Shown: positions 12,120 through 23,350 of the stretch, one piece after another
Layout: every line of letters begins with the position of its first letter
How positions within the stretch are numbered: position 1 is the stretch's first letter
NCBI RefSeq assembly: GCF_017654505.1
Contig: NC_054558.1
Location: 15,541,778-15,605,777 of the forward strand
Reading direction: 5' to 3'
Length of the DNA stretch: 64,000 nt
Source: Polyodon spathula
Taxonomy: Eukaryota > Chordata > Actinopteri > Acipenseriformes > Polyodontidae
Notes under the pieces: model-generated
What the model saw: only the letters and a program-made list of their open reading frames with translations
Database searches by the model: none
Told to the model about the DNA's origin: nothing
Made by a program: the position numbers and the translations under genes

Positions 12120-15100
12120 ACAAGATTTAACATTTAGCTAAATATTTAACTAAATCTTAAATCTCTTAACTAGATTTAACATTGACTGTATCAATGTTTT
12201 GTAAAAAGTTTGTTTTAAATTATATGCAGTATGCTTAGCAATAGAACGTATTGGTTTTGCAGTAATAGTTGAGAAAACTAACTTTTAATGGCATAACATT
12301 AAAATAACTCCTGGAAAGCCACAGTGGTGTATTTAGGTTTAAACCATAATTGAACCCTGGTTGCTGGTAGTATTGTAATACGGTCCACGCAGTAATGTCA
12401 GCTAACAAGGGCTTAATAGCAGCCTGATTAGCAAACGAGAAGTCAAGGATTTTTACTGTTCATGTCATGAGTGTTGTTCTAACCTTTTAAGAAATGGTAT
12501 GTGACCTCATTGCTAGTGACATGCTTGCGCTCTGGAGGCAAGACTTATGTTTCAAAGGGTTAAATGGATGAATGAAAGAACAAATAAATAAATAAAAGCC
12601 AGATCTTTACCCTTTCACCCTTCAGCATTCTGCAGTAAAAGAAATGCTTATTAATTATATACAGGAATTCCGCTAGGGGGGAAACGGGTTGACCTCTAGG
12701 AGACAGGTATAACAAAATCGTGCTCAGAGATATTGTATTCCACAGGACCTCACTGCAAATGAGATGCTTCAATGATTTATTCCTATTTTAAGAACATCAA
12801 TAAATGAAGAAAATAACTAGACCAATTCTCCTCGTGATCAATGTTCAATTTTGGAGCAAAACATGTAATTACTCGGTAGTACTCAACGACCGCTGAGGGG
12901 TCTTTGAGTGTTGACGATGAGTGAGTAACCACTTGATCTTTTTGTTTTGCAACACACATGTGATTCTTGTGTTCTTACTATCGATTGATAACATAAACAA
13001 GAAAAAAGCATTAAGCATAAAGGATACTATGGATGAAATCGATTCTGCCCAGCATGAAGTCCAGTATGTTCACATTGGATAAGGAACAACAAATTAGAAA
13101 GAGGACCCTTTTTGAACATACTGACACTTCTGATAAGGTATTTTGTATACTATGTAATCATTTGGTCAGTCACAGATTAAAACAATTATTTTTGTGAAAC
13201 AAGATTTATTTCTAATATTCAAGTACTAAAAAGCATGCATAAATCTATTGGATTTATTTATTTATTTATTTATTTTCACAATATATAGGCTTTATGCAGA
13301 AGTTGTAAATATTTCCTATTCATACAATCCTAAATCACTGGTACAAACATTTACCACTTTGCGACTGTATTGATGTCTTAAGTTTCCTGTAAAATCTCTG
13401 AGGAGACTATAGATATTGAGGGCTTTACATGCATGGGTGTGAACATTAACATTTCAAAGAAGTTTGACTTCAACACCGTAAAATTAATTAAAAAAAAAAA
13501 CTTAAAAAGATAAATCACTGTGAATTATATTAAATTAATGAGAATTACATAAATGTCACAAATTGCTTAGATCTATGGAATTAATAAGACACTTTCACTA
13601 AAACGAAGCAATTTCATTGCTGCAAAGCCAAGCGATTGTGATACCGACTGATTTTTTTTCAATTACTAATTTGCATATTCTAATTTTAAATTTCTAAAAC
13701 ATATTGTGTTCTCTGTAGTATAATGGAAGTGCCTGGTTTACTGGAATATTGTAGTATACAGATAGTTCCTTTGGTTTAGTCATTACCACACTTACCTGAA
13801 TTCCAACAAATCTGCTGATGGAGTACTATAATGACGTTTCATTGATTACTGCTAGTATGCTGTGTATTGTTTGTTGGGCATCGAAAAAGCTTTTCAACAG
13901 AACACACACAGGATAAGCTTAAGACAAAGCTTGCAATATTTTTTACAGAGGCACTGTTATTACATAGTCCCAATATACAATACTCTGGTATTACATTGTA
14001 GTAATCTTTGGATATTATGCCAACTTGTTTTAGTGTTAGATATACATGCTTCGCTGTTTTGAATCTATGATACACAATGGTGTACCATGCAGTTGTATTG
14101 CCCCTGCATGATCACCATCATATACTGTGCTGCTTTTTATTAGGTGAAATAGGGTGTAGATAAGATCCTGTTTACTTCAGTGGCTGGGAAAAATGGGAGG
14201 TGCTTGAGATTGTATTTATCCAACGGCTAAGGAAACAACCCAGGACATAATCTCTCATTTATCTAGTGGCATGGAGTCCCTTTTCAAAATCCTGTTTACC
14301 CAAAGGATAAGACGAAAAATAATAGGGTATGTGATTCAGGGTAAATGACATGCAATAGGGGACCATGCTTATAATACTGATGAGCAACTCCTGCATCAAT
14401 ACAGAACAGTCCTGGTGTAGTAAGCAGCACCCTGCTAGGGCATGCTGAAGGGACCACATGAATTTACAATAGGATTGATTCTTGTTATGCTTAGGTTTTA
14501 CGGCTAGTAAGTGTAGGAAACTTTTTCCGGAAGAAATATAGTGTGCTCCAACTGAATTGTAACGCTTCACAGCTTTCTTTGGAGTAAAGTCATTTGAGGG
14601 AATGTGCATGATTTAAAAAAAAAAAAAAAAATGATGATGATTGTTTTTTCTTGTAATTTAGAGCTTTAATTTCAACGCAGGATTGCTAACCATGTTAAAG
14701 AATGCTGTAGAATTTAATTATTTTCTATTTCAAAATTATAGATTGGTTCATTTAACTAGCTTGGAGTGTAATAATAAACAGACACGAGTGATTAAATTCA
14801 ACCTGATTGTGCGACAAGGCACATTTAACTGACCAGTCTTCAGGAAAGTAAGTTGTGGTTAAGAACTCTTAACTGAGTTTCATCACAATTTGATAAGCAG
14901 ATCTCGAAATGTATGTAAGTGTTGCATTTGCATTCTATTTATCCTTGTTTGTTCTCTCTGTTGACTGTCCAATTTGTTTACATTCCCAAACGGTAGTATT
15001 AGCTGAGGGAGATCCTTGCCACTAGCAAATTAGTCTTCTTCCTGCTTGTCATAAGAACTATAAAAGACACCTTCATACTTTGACAGTAAATTAAGATTCT

Positions 15101-15730
15101 GGTGCAGTAGATAGTTCTTTCTTCATTTAAATTAAACATGCATCTTTACAGTTGGTAACACCATGTGCCACCCATGTCTTTTTTGTGTCCCTTTTCTTTA
15201 TTGAACTGTGCCATTGTTTGTAGTGCTTAGTTAATTGTTCAAAAGTATACACTTTGCAACAAAATAATCTCACAACAACTTGCTGTGCTGCTGGGTGAAC
15301 AAAAGTTCCAGATTATTAAATTCCCTGCGTGTACTGTACACGGCTGTTGCATCACAGAACTAAATCTGTATTGCATTTGACTTCTGAAGACATATATCCA
15401 AATATAAAATCATTTAAAAAAATATCCTGTTTCAGTAATTTGAAAAAAAAAAGATAAATGGTGTTTGGTGTAATACTGTATTAAATCTGACTATTAAACT
15501 CTGATTTAATATATACTGCTGCAATTTTCAGCTTTTCAAATACTGGAACTCAGTAAAATGCCACAGTATATATGATATGCACAGTTATATAATCCACAGA
15601 TTTATTTGAAATAAGTGCTTTTCAACCCAAAACTCCAATCCGTTAACTGTAAATAACTCTTTAAGGGAGTTTGCAACACGATTTAATATGCTTTCAATCA
15701 AACTACCCCTGTTTCTTAAACAGTAGGTCA
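12120..15730. other. Unannotated A+T-rich sequence
   Basis: No gene or known repeat was recognised. AGATTTAAC-like words recur at 11974, 12126 and 12172 beside the TA block. ATTT repeats lie at 13256-13275 and homopolymers at 13490-13500 and 14614-14631. Confidence 0.35.
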
Positions 15731-15732
15731 CT

Positions 15733-15931
15733 CAGGGCTCTTGGTGGTGCAGCATACTGTTTCGAAGCCTATACCTTTCACCTCTGGAAGCCTGCATTCA
15801 AACCCAGCTTATCAGATCACATATGAAACGAATTGGGTGGTCTCAGCACAGTTCCCTGTGGATATTAGTACACTGAAGCACCATGCAATTGGGCAGTATG
15901 CAGACCCAGGACTGAATGGCAAAGAATTGAG

Positions 15932-15978
<47 letters not shown>
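15733..15978 (+). mobile_element. Probable tRNA-derived SINE fragment ending in (CT)n
   Basis: The segment opens with CTCTTGGTGGTGCAGCA, an A-box-like start. It carries a B-box-like CATTCAAACCCAG about 55 bases later and continues into a non-tRNA body that ends at a pure (CT)n tract (15936-15978). The box order and spacing suit a SINE head. The boxes are imperfect and no target duplication was found, so the call is tentative. The CT tract itself is certain. Confidence 0.4.
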
Positions 15979-15979
<1 letters not shown>

Positions 15980-15983
<4 letters not shown>

Positions 15984-18900
15984 GCATAGGATTTATTTTT
16001 GTGAAACTGAAGCTTTGCTGTACAGGTTTGTGGTGTCTCAGCTGTGATTTGTTCTCCTGGCAATGAATTCTCACCCAAAACCTTTTAATCAGTTCAAGTC
16101 ATTGTGATGCCTTACCAGTACAGACAGAGAACAGGGCCGCATTGCAATCATTTGGACATTTTGCATTGATAAAGTGGGGGGTTATTGCCAACAAGCCCAC
16201 CCACTAAAGAGCCTCGACAGAGGAACAGCCTAATGCTTTGTTTTTAAGTTTGTAATTCTGTTGAGGCACAGATATCAGAACTTGCAGTGACAAGCTCTCT
16301 GTACCTTCCCGCCCCATGAGCCGGGGGGCTGCTGTCTGAGACGAGCTTTATGCTGGTCTCTCTCGCTTGGACACGTCCCCCCAAAGCTAGCCCTGCTAGA
16401 GAGTCAGCATGGGGGCCCGAGCCTTCCTCGGTCAGCCGACTCAACTCATTGTTGTGAATCCCTCTTGACATGTCTCAGCTTTCTCAGCCCCTCAGCTGCA
16501 TATGTAACAGTTGCCTGAGAATGCTGCTTCTTTTTTTTACATTGTGGTCCACCCCCCAACCCCCCCACCACCCCCCCACTGTTTTCCTTTTGAATTGCAA
16601 CTTACCCAATCTTTTCACATTGGAGTGAATGATTAAAGGAATCTGCTACTTTTTTTATTATGTATTCTTTCTTTCTTTTTTTTTTTAAATCAAAGTACTT
16701 AAAGCTATGACTGAGGGAACATGGTTAGCTATTTCGATCCAACCTTGTTAGCATAAGTAAACAACATTTGCTGTCAGTGAACCCATTGAACTCGGACAGA
16801 ATCCCTGTCTTTCCAATCACAATACTAAATGTGCACCCAGCCAGATAGGCTTATGGCCTGACCTTCTCTTGCTTTTTGATGAATATATTAGCAAAACTAT
16901 AAAAAAGTATATATCAGGCTGGGTTTGCTATACAGAAACCAACACTGCTTTGGAGCACAAATTAAAAAAACTCTTTATCTACGAGTACAGTTGCCTAATG
17001 TTGACTATAGAGATGTTGTTCACCTGTTTGGGAAAAAAAAATGTCTCTAAATAGCTTAGACACTATATTGAATAGCCTTTGTAGGTTTATCTAGGTCTGT
17101 GGTGGTTCAACTCATCACTGTCTGATGTAAAATGATGTCATTTTGCCACTGCTTTACAAATGTACATACACTGATGGTCCAAGATACTTGCAATCCATTT
17201 TAGCAAGTGAAGCTAATGAGCTTTATATTTTAAGGTACACTGAGTGAATGAAAACTGAAAATTCCTCCTCCTGAGAACAAAGATAGTCCAGGCATCACAG
17301 AGTGCCTGAATCCTGGATTCAGTTATCGCTTGACATTTGAAATGCAGCTTCACAGCATACATTTAAATATTTGGTTCATAATTATTTTCTTGTTCAAAGT
17401 AAATGTAATCACTGACATGGGAGAAATGTGTGTTAGAATGGATTATGTTAAATGTACATAGTCTCTTTTTGTCTGCTTTTTGCTTCCCTCTTTGAAAAGA
17501 AATGGCTATGCCAACTTAATGAGGTTTTCCTTTGTGTGTAAATTTAAAAATAAAATCAGATACAGTGAATGTGAATTGCATGGTTTCTATGCGTTTTGGT
17601 GGTACATTATTAAGGTAGTGTGAATAGAGTATATCTATGTGCTTTACATATATCTAGAGAAGCACTTACTCATAATGAAGCTCTGGGCATTCTTTAATAT
17701 TTTGAATATACAGTCTTTGGGGGAGGAGCCACTGCCAGGATTGTTTTATTAACCTTTTTTTATTAGCAAAGTGCATTTGGTGCATCAATTTAAACTACAT
17801 GAATCTTAAGTAATCATTCCAGCTTACATAGTTACACTTTCTCTATACTTCCTTCCTAAGCAGTTCTAATAAATCATGTGTCTTTACTGAATCTGTAAAA
17901 GTGAACAAATACAATTCTGTTCTAAACAGTAGAACACTATGAATATTGAAACTTAGCATGAAAGAATAATTCTGGCGCTTGTGTGTCTTGCCTAAATAGG
18001 AATGCTCAGTTTTCTTTGCTGCTGCAGCAATACATATTCACTGCAGTGAAAGCCAGGGTCCTTCTTGGTCAGGACAAACTGCTCTAAGGCTATCACTGCA
18101 GAAATGGGACTAAAAACATTCAAATCTCTTGGGGAACACACAATTACAAAGGGTTTCCCTAAAACAAAACAAACTAAAAATGATGGTGTAGCCGTCTGGC
18201 TGCAAGGCCATTATAGTTTTCCTCCAAGGCTGCTTCTCGGAGGAAGGTTGTTGTCTCTAGAGTATTCTGCTAACACAATTGATTGGTTTGTTTTAAATAG
18301 CTCTCCCTGCCGGGACATTACTTAATGTTGCTGCATAATTCATTGATAGAAATATCGGGTGACTAGCAGACTTGACTTTCTGAAATAAGTTAACCCTTTG
18401 TTAACACAAGCAGGATCCCTAGAGAAAACAAAACAGTCTGGTTCATACAAGATGATACGACTGAATCACATGAAATAGGTTTAAATATTGTGTTTAAGTA
18501 TTGTGCATACTGCACAAGCAAGATTACTTATGGTGTTTGTACTTGTTAATTTGTATAACTTTGTACGTAATTCCTGTAATGTTTGGTTCTGTAAAGTTTT
18601 ATTTCTCAACATAATCCAGATTATTATTTTTTTTTTCTGATATTTTTATTCACACATCAACTAGGGAGGTAGATCTGGATACACTGCGGTCCTTATAAGA
18701 GAAAGTAGTTCCTGGCAAACACTCCTGAGTAACTGTTGAGAAATGTAGTCCCAAGTTGATTTATTTAAATTTTAAAAGAGTCATCAGTATGCTTAGAAAT
18801 CTAATGCTGTGGTACAGACACAACAGAGCTGCATAGCACAGGACCCAGCAATGTCAATGCAATGCCTTTCTTGTAAACACTGAGTGGGTTCTATAACACT

Positions 18901-19187
18901 TCAATAAGGTGCAATGATGTGACAATAGCATCCATTTGGTGAGACAGTTCATTATGATGTTAAAGTAGTTTCTGAGGGATAAGCGATATATTTGACAAAC
19001 CTTTTGACTCCAGCCTTTCTCAGTGTCTTCAATGTTAAAATATATTTGGTTTTATAACCCAGTGATTGGTGTGCTCTCCAATTCCTAATGGTAAGGTGGA
19101 ACTCTTTTAATGGTTCATTCATTCAGTTCCCATATATGAGGTACATACATCGATTGTATATTGCTGTTAATAAAATAAGTAATTTGC
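15980..19187. other. Mostly unannotated; GC-richer island at 16.27-16.49 kb
   Basis: The island 16270-16490 stands out against A+T-rich flanks and has an open minus-strand frame (16244-16471) rich in Ser, Gly and Ala, with a donor-like G|GTACAG inside it. A C-rich tract lies at 16551-16580. The rest shows no supported feature. No protein family was recognised. Confidence 0.3.
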
Positions 19188-19391
19188 TGTACAGCTTCTC
19201 CTGATATCCGTTAATAGGGTCTTTAATGCTACTACCACTATAACCAGCTCTCACCTCCAGTATTTATCATGTTCTTGCAATCTCACTCCATTTCTGGCAC
19301 CTGGGCATGCTTGCACAACAGCATGCAAGGTCCGACTAATTCCTCTCCTGAGACAGCTAGGCTGTATATATCTCACCAAGAAAGTTCATTA
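19188..19391 (+). repeat. Unnamed ~200-bp repeat, copy 1 (empty site)
   Basis: The stretch starting TGTACAGCTTCT and ending AAAGTTCATTA recurs at 20737-21272. The copies share long phrases such as TTTCTGGCACCTGGGC and ACAGCTAGGCTGTATA with scattered differences. This copy reads straight through GGCTGTATATATCTC, the exact point where copy 2 holds a 329-bp insertion. No family was recognised and no terminal repeats or coding were seen. Confidence 0.8.
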
Positions 19392-19394
19392 CTA

Positions 19395-20735
19395 TATTGA
19401 ATGAAATGTCAGGAAAATGAAAACAAATGATTGTGTAAGACCCAGAAGAAAAACTACCCTCCACCGTAAATATTGGAAATCTTATTTCGTTTGTGCCACT
19501 GTGGTTTCCCATTAAAAAATAATAATCATTAATTTGCTGTGTGTGCAGGTATTGATTCATTGTCTTGATTGGTGAGGTGAGGCGTTACTTCCATCCAGCA
19601 CCCCAGCTCTTTAAATGCTGCATGTTTTTATAGCAAGAGTGAGTGCTCCCCATATGACCACGCCCCAGCGTGTACGAAAGGAGAATTGGAAGAGATACAA
19701 GAGCTGCTTTGAAAAATAGAATTAGGGTTGTTGGTTTTTTTTTTTTTTTTTTTGAGAAGTTGTGACCCACCACAAGGGTCTATAAGACAGGAATTTTGTC
19801 TAAACGCAACATCGAGAAATGCAATATTTTTTCAGGAAGTCGTTTCACATTTATTGGAACTACCAGTGGGTATATGTGTGGCTCTTGCCACTTTCTCATA
19901 TTTTCCATGTATATCTGTAGCCTCACTTGTACAATTTTGTCCTTTTTAAGATCATTTTCCTCCTGATTATTATTTTTTTTTAAATGTCACTCATAATAAA
20001 ATATTTTGCAATAGTTCTACTGGTAAAAACAACTTTGATGTGAGATTTGAAGATCCGCACCGTGGATAACATGCCCGCTTTATCAGCTTGTCCTGTTCAA
20101 ACAGACACTTTTGAACCAAAAATCAGCTGTGTCACTCATGGAGGACAGCAGCTTGTTATTGCCATAGAACTAGGTTAAGCAAGGTGGCTTAGCCAAGCTT
20201 CAAGTAAAATGCTAGAGAAAAGAGACAAGCATCGAATTATTATTTTTAAGGAAGGGCATCTAATGCATTTTTATAAATAGCCACAATGCAAAAAAAAGAC
20301 CTTCATTGCCTCAATATTACTATAATGGAAATACAGTTAGTAATGCATGCCTTCTTAAACACCAAACCATTTGCAAATTGAATTATTTATTTTTTGTTCT
20401 AAAAAAAAAAAAAAAAAAAAACAATAATAAAGATTACATTTGCTGCTACTGTGGAAAAAAAATCATTCAAAAGGCAAATTTTCAGCCATTTTTAAAGTTT
20501 TATGAATTGAAACGTTTACGCAAACAGTGTATTTTATTTGTTAATTAAATTGAATTGCATTTGGGATCTTTTATCAATTACACAATGTCATGAATTTATT
20601 TGCATAAAAAAAAAAAAAAAATCACTCCTAAGGGCCAGACCATTAACACGAATGTGTTTCCTTGTTCAGTTGAGGAAAATGCCTGTACCACATTGAAGTG
20701 GTGTGCTGCTAATGCAACTCGTAAGAGCACATTCA
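19395..20735. other. Unannotated sequence with several A/T homopolymers
   Basis: Homopolymers lie at 19735-19754, 20401-20420 and 20606-20621. The stretch 20050-20110 has weak tRNA-like boxes (GTGGATAACATGCC then TGTTCAAACAG) and could be a worn SINE head. No gene was seen. Confidence 0.3.
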
Positions 20736-20736
20736 T

Positions 20737-21272
20737 TGTACAGCTTCTGCAGTTATCCATTAATGGGGTATTCAATACTGCTACCACTATAACAGGCTCT
20801 CACCAGCAGTATTTATCATGTTCTTGCAGTCTCGCTCCATTTCTGGCACCTGGGCTTGCTCGCACAACATCATGCAAGTAGCCAGACTCATTCCTCTCTC
20901 CAGACAGCTAGGCTGTATACAGCTAAGGCCAAACGTTTTGCATTACCCCTATAGAATTAACAAATTTTGCTTCATAAAATCGAATGAAACCTGCTGAATA
21001 ATGTGACGTTAACATATTAAATTACATAAAGATTTGTAGTCTACCATAGACTACAAATTAAAAAATGTGACATTTTGAAATCTAACATGAAATATTGAAC
21101 TACTGTTATGTATTCCGGTAGACTTTTGCAATATGATTTTATAGTTTCTTTGATTACATGATGCTAAACAAAATATCTAAATTATGTTCACGATTTTTCA
21201 GTCTTGATCCTAAAATTCCAGGTGATGCTAAACTTTTGGCCATAGCTGTATATCTCTCCAAAAAGTTCATTA
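20737..21272 (+). repeat. Unnamed ~200-bp repeat, copy 2 (interrupted by a MITE)
   Basis: Homologous to 19188-19391 over 20737-20919 and 21249-21272. The two parts are separated by the inserted element 20920-21248. Joining the flanks after removing one TA recreates the uninterrupted text of copy 1. Confidence 0.8.
20918..21250. mobile_element. Tc1/mariner-type MITE with TA duplication
   Basis: The 329-bp element 20920-21248 begins CAGCTAAGGCCAAACGTTTT and ends with the inverted equivalent AAACTTTTGGCCATAGCTG. TA dinucleotides lie at 20918-20919 and 21249-21250. CAG...CTG termini with a TA duplication are the Tc1/mariner signature. It has no open frame of use, so it must have been mobilised by a transposase from elsewhere. 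An 11-bp perfect palindrome with a 3-base loop (TTTGTAGTCTA/TAGACTACAAA) lies inside near 21032-21057. The empty site in copy 1 confirms the boundaries. Confidence 0.92.
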
Positions 21273-21279
21273 TTTGGCT

Positions 21280-21912
21280 AGAGACCTTAGTGAATCGGTC
21301 CAAAATTCAACACGAGTTCACTTCCATTCTGTAGGGATGTCTTGAGAAGTTGTCCTGTAAAAAGTAATGTAATTGTTGGCTTTGACTGATGCTTGGCCTT
21401 TATATAGGGTACCCGCTTGGTATCCAGAACAAAACCAATTACTAATGTACTGGTCATCAGCTCATTGGTATGTAAATCCTCTTGTGACCACATCAGAAGA
21501 AAACCTTCTGCCAATAACACCCTAACTGCTGATTTATCTCAAAACTTTTCCCAAAAAGTCTGATCTTAAAGGATACCACTGATTCCTCATGAACAACAGG
21601 ACTAGGTAACCCACAGCAGACCTTCCTCATTCTCTATGTAAACCTTTCTCCTCTATATTTACAGATGTGCATTCTGGCTTTGGTTTAAGGTACTGTCAAG
21701 GGGTAACAATTACAGTATTGTGTTTACATGCACAAGGAATCAGTTTTGAACAGATTTGTATTTAAATCTGAAAAAAAAACCCTGCCAAACTCAATGGGAT
21801 TTGGAGAAAGCTATGTGCACTTAAACCTGATTAAAACCTGATTCCAGCTCGAAACTGGTTTACAAGCACAATATGTAGCATTTGGGAAGTTATCAAGTTC
21901 AAACTTCAAACT
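21280..21912. other. Unannotated sequence
   Basis: No gene or known repeat was recognised between the MITE-bearing repeat and the next TA tract. Confidence 0.4.
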
Positions 21913-21913
21913 A

Positions 21914-21918
21914 TATTA

Positions 21919-21969
<51 letters not shown>
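21914..21969. repeat. (TA)n microsatellite
   Basis: Mostly pure TA with interruptions at its left end. It abuts the eroded left terminus of the Tc1 element. Confidence 0.93.
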
Positions 21970-21971
<2 letters not shown>

Positions 21972-22279
21972 ATAATGTCGAGACCGATTTTTACTGGGGC
22001 ACTGCAAAATTATCAGTTTCTCTGGTTTTACTATTTATAGGTATGTGTTTGGGTAAAATGAACATTTTTGTTTTATTCTATAAACTACTGACAACATTTC
22101 TCCCAAATTCCAAATAAAAATATTGTCATTTAGAGCATTTATTTGCAGAAAATGACAACTGGTCAAAATAACAAAAAAGATGCAGTGTTGTCAGACCTCG
22201 AATAATGCAAAGAAAATAAGTTCATATTCATTTTTAAACAACACAATAATAATGTTTTAACTTAGGAAGAGTTCAGTAA

Positions 22280-23306
22280 TCAATATTTGGTGGAATACCC
22301 CTGATTTTCAATCACAGCTTTCATGCATCTTGGCATGCTCTCCACCAGTCTTTCACATTGTTGGGTGACTTTATGCCACTCCTGGAGCAAAAATTCAAGC
22401 AGCTTGGCTTTGTTTGATGGCTTGTGACCATCCATCGTCCTCTTGATCACATTCTAGAGGTTTTCAATGGGGTTCAGGTCTGGAGATTGGGCTGGCCATG
22501 ACAGGGTCTTGATCTGGTGGTCTTCCATCCACACCTTGATTGAACTGGCTGTGTGGCATGGAGCATTGTCCTGCTGGAAAAACCAATCCTCAGAGTTGGG
22601 GAACATTGTCAGAGCTGAAGGAAGCAAGTTTTCTTCCAGGACAACCTTGTACTTGGCTTGATTCACGTGTCCTTCACAAAGACAAATCTGCCCAATTCCA
22701 GCCTTGCGGAAGCACCCCCAGATCATCACCGATCCTCCACCACATTTCACAATGGGTGTGAGACACTGTGGCTTGTAGGCCTCTCCGGGTCTCTGTCTAA
22801 CCATTAGACAACCAGGTGTTGGGCAAAGCTGAAAATTGGACTCATCAGAGAAGATTACCTTACTCCAGTCCTCTACGGTCCAATCCTTATGGTCTTTTGC
22901 AAACCTCAGCCTGGCTCTTCTTTGCTTCTCATTGATGAAGGGCTTTTTTCTAGCTTTGCACGACTTCAGCCCTGCCCCTAGGTGCCTGTTTCGAACCGCC
23001 CTCGCTGTGCACTTCACCCCAGCTGCCGTTTGCCATTCTTTTTGTAGGTCACTTGATGTCATCCTATGGTTGCTGAGTGACATTCGAATGAGTTGGCGGT
23101 AATCCCAGTCAGTGGAGAATCGTTTTCGCCCTCTGCTGGTCTGTAGCTTTGTTGTCTCCAATGTGTGCTGCTTGACCTTGTTCTTATGAACCGCCGTCTT
23201 TGAAATTTTAAGGATGGAAGCAACCCGACGCTCATTGTATCTCTATGCCAGTAAAGCCAGGATTGAACCCTTCTTTTCCTCACTCAAAACTTTCCTTTTC
23301 AACTCT
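22280..23306 (-). pseudogene. Tc1-family DD34E transposase, inactivated
   Basis: This encoded the cut-and-paste enzyme that binds the terminal repeats and inserts at TA. Seen in order: an N-terminal helix-turn-helix region (RRVASILKISKTAVHK, about 23230-23180), a basic linker (TSRGRKR), and the catalytic core. The catalytic acids are Asp in VIFSDES (22844-22846), Asp in FQQDNAPCHT (22568-22570) and Glu in SPDLNPIENL (22463-22465). The second Asp and the Glu are 34 residues apart, the Tc1 spacing. Reading continues to a normal C-terminus with its stop at 22280-22282. It is dead. A TAG replaces the usual Trp right after PIENL (22454-22456). Another TAG interrupts the N-terminal domain (23243-23245). 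A 44-bp tandem duplication (23263-23306 and 23307-23350) breaks the start region. Confidence 0.93.
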
Positions 23307-23350
23307 TTGAACCCTTCTTTTCCTCACTCAAAACTTTCCTTTTCAACTCT
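23263..23350. repeat. 44-bp tandem duplication in transposase 5' region
   Basis: Two perfect or near-perfect 44-bp copies start at 23263 and 23307. The unit length is not a multiple of three, so it shifts the transposase frame. Foreign sequence begins immediately beyond the second copy. Confidence 0.9.

Noticed and set aside
15812..16078. Arg-Glu repeat protein on the minus strand
   Set aside because: It is the (CT)n microsatellite read as GAG/AGA codons.
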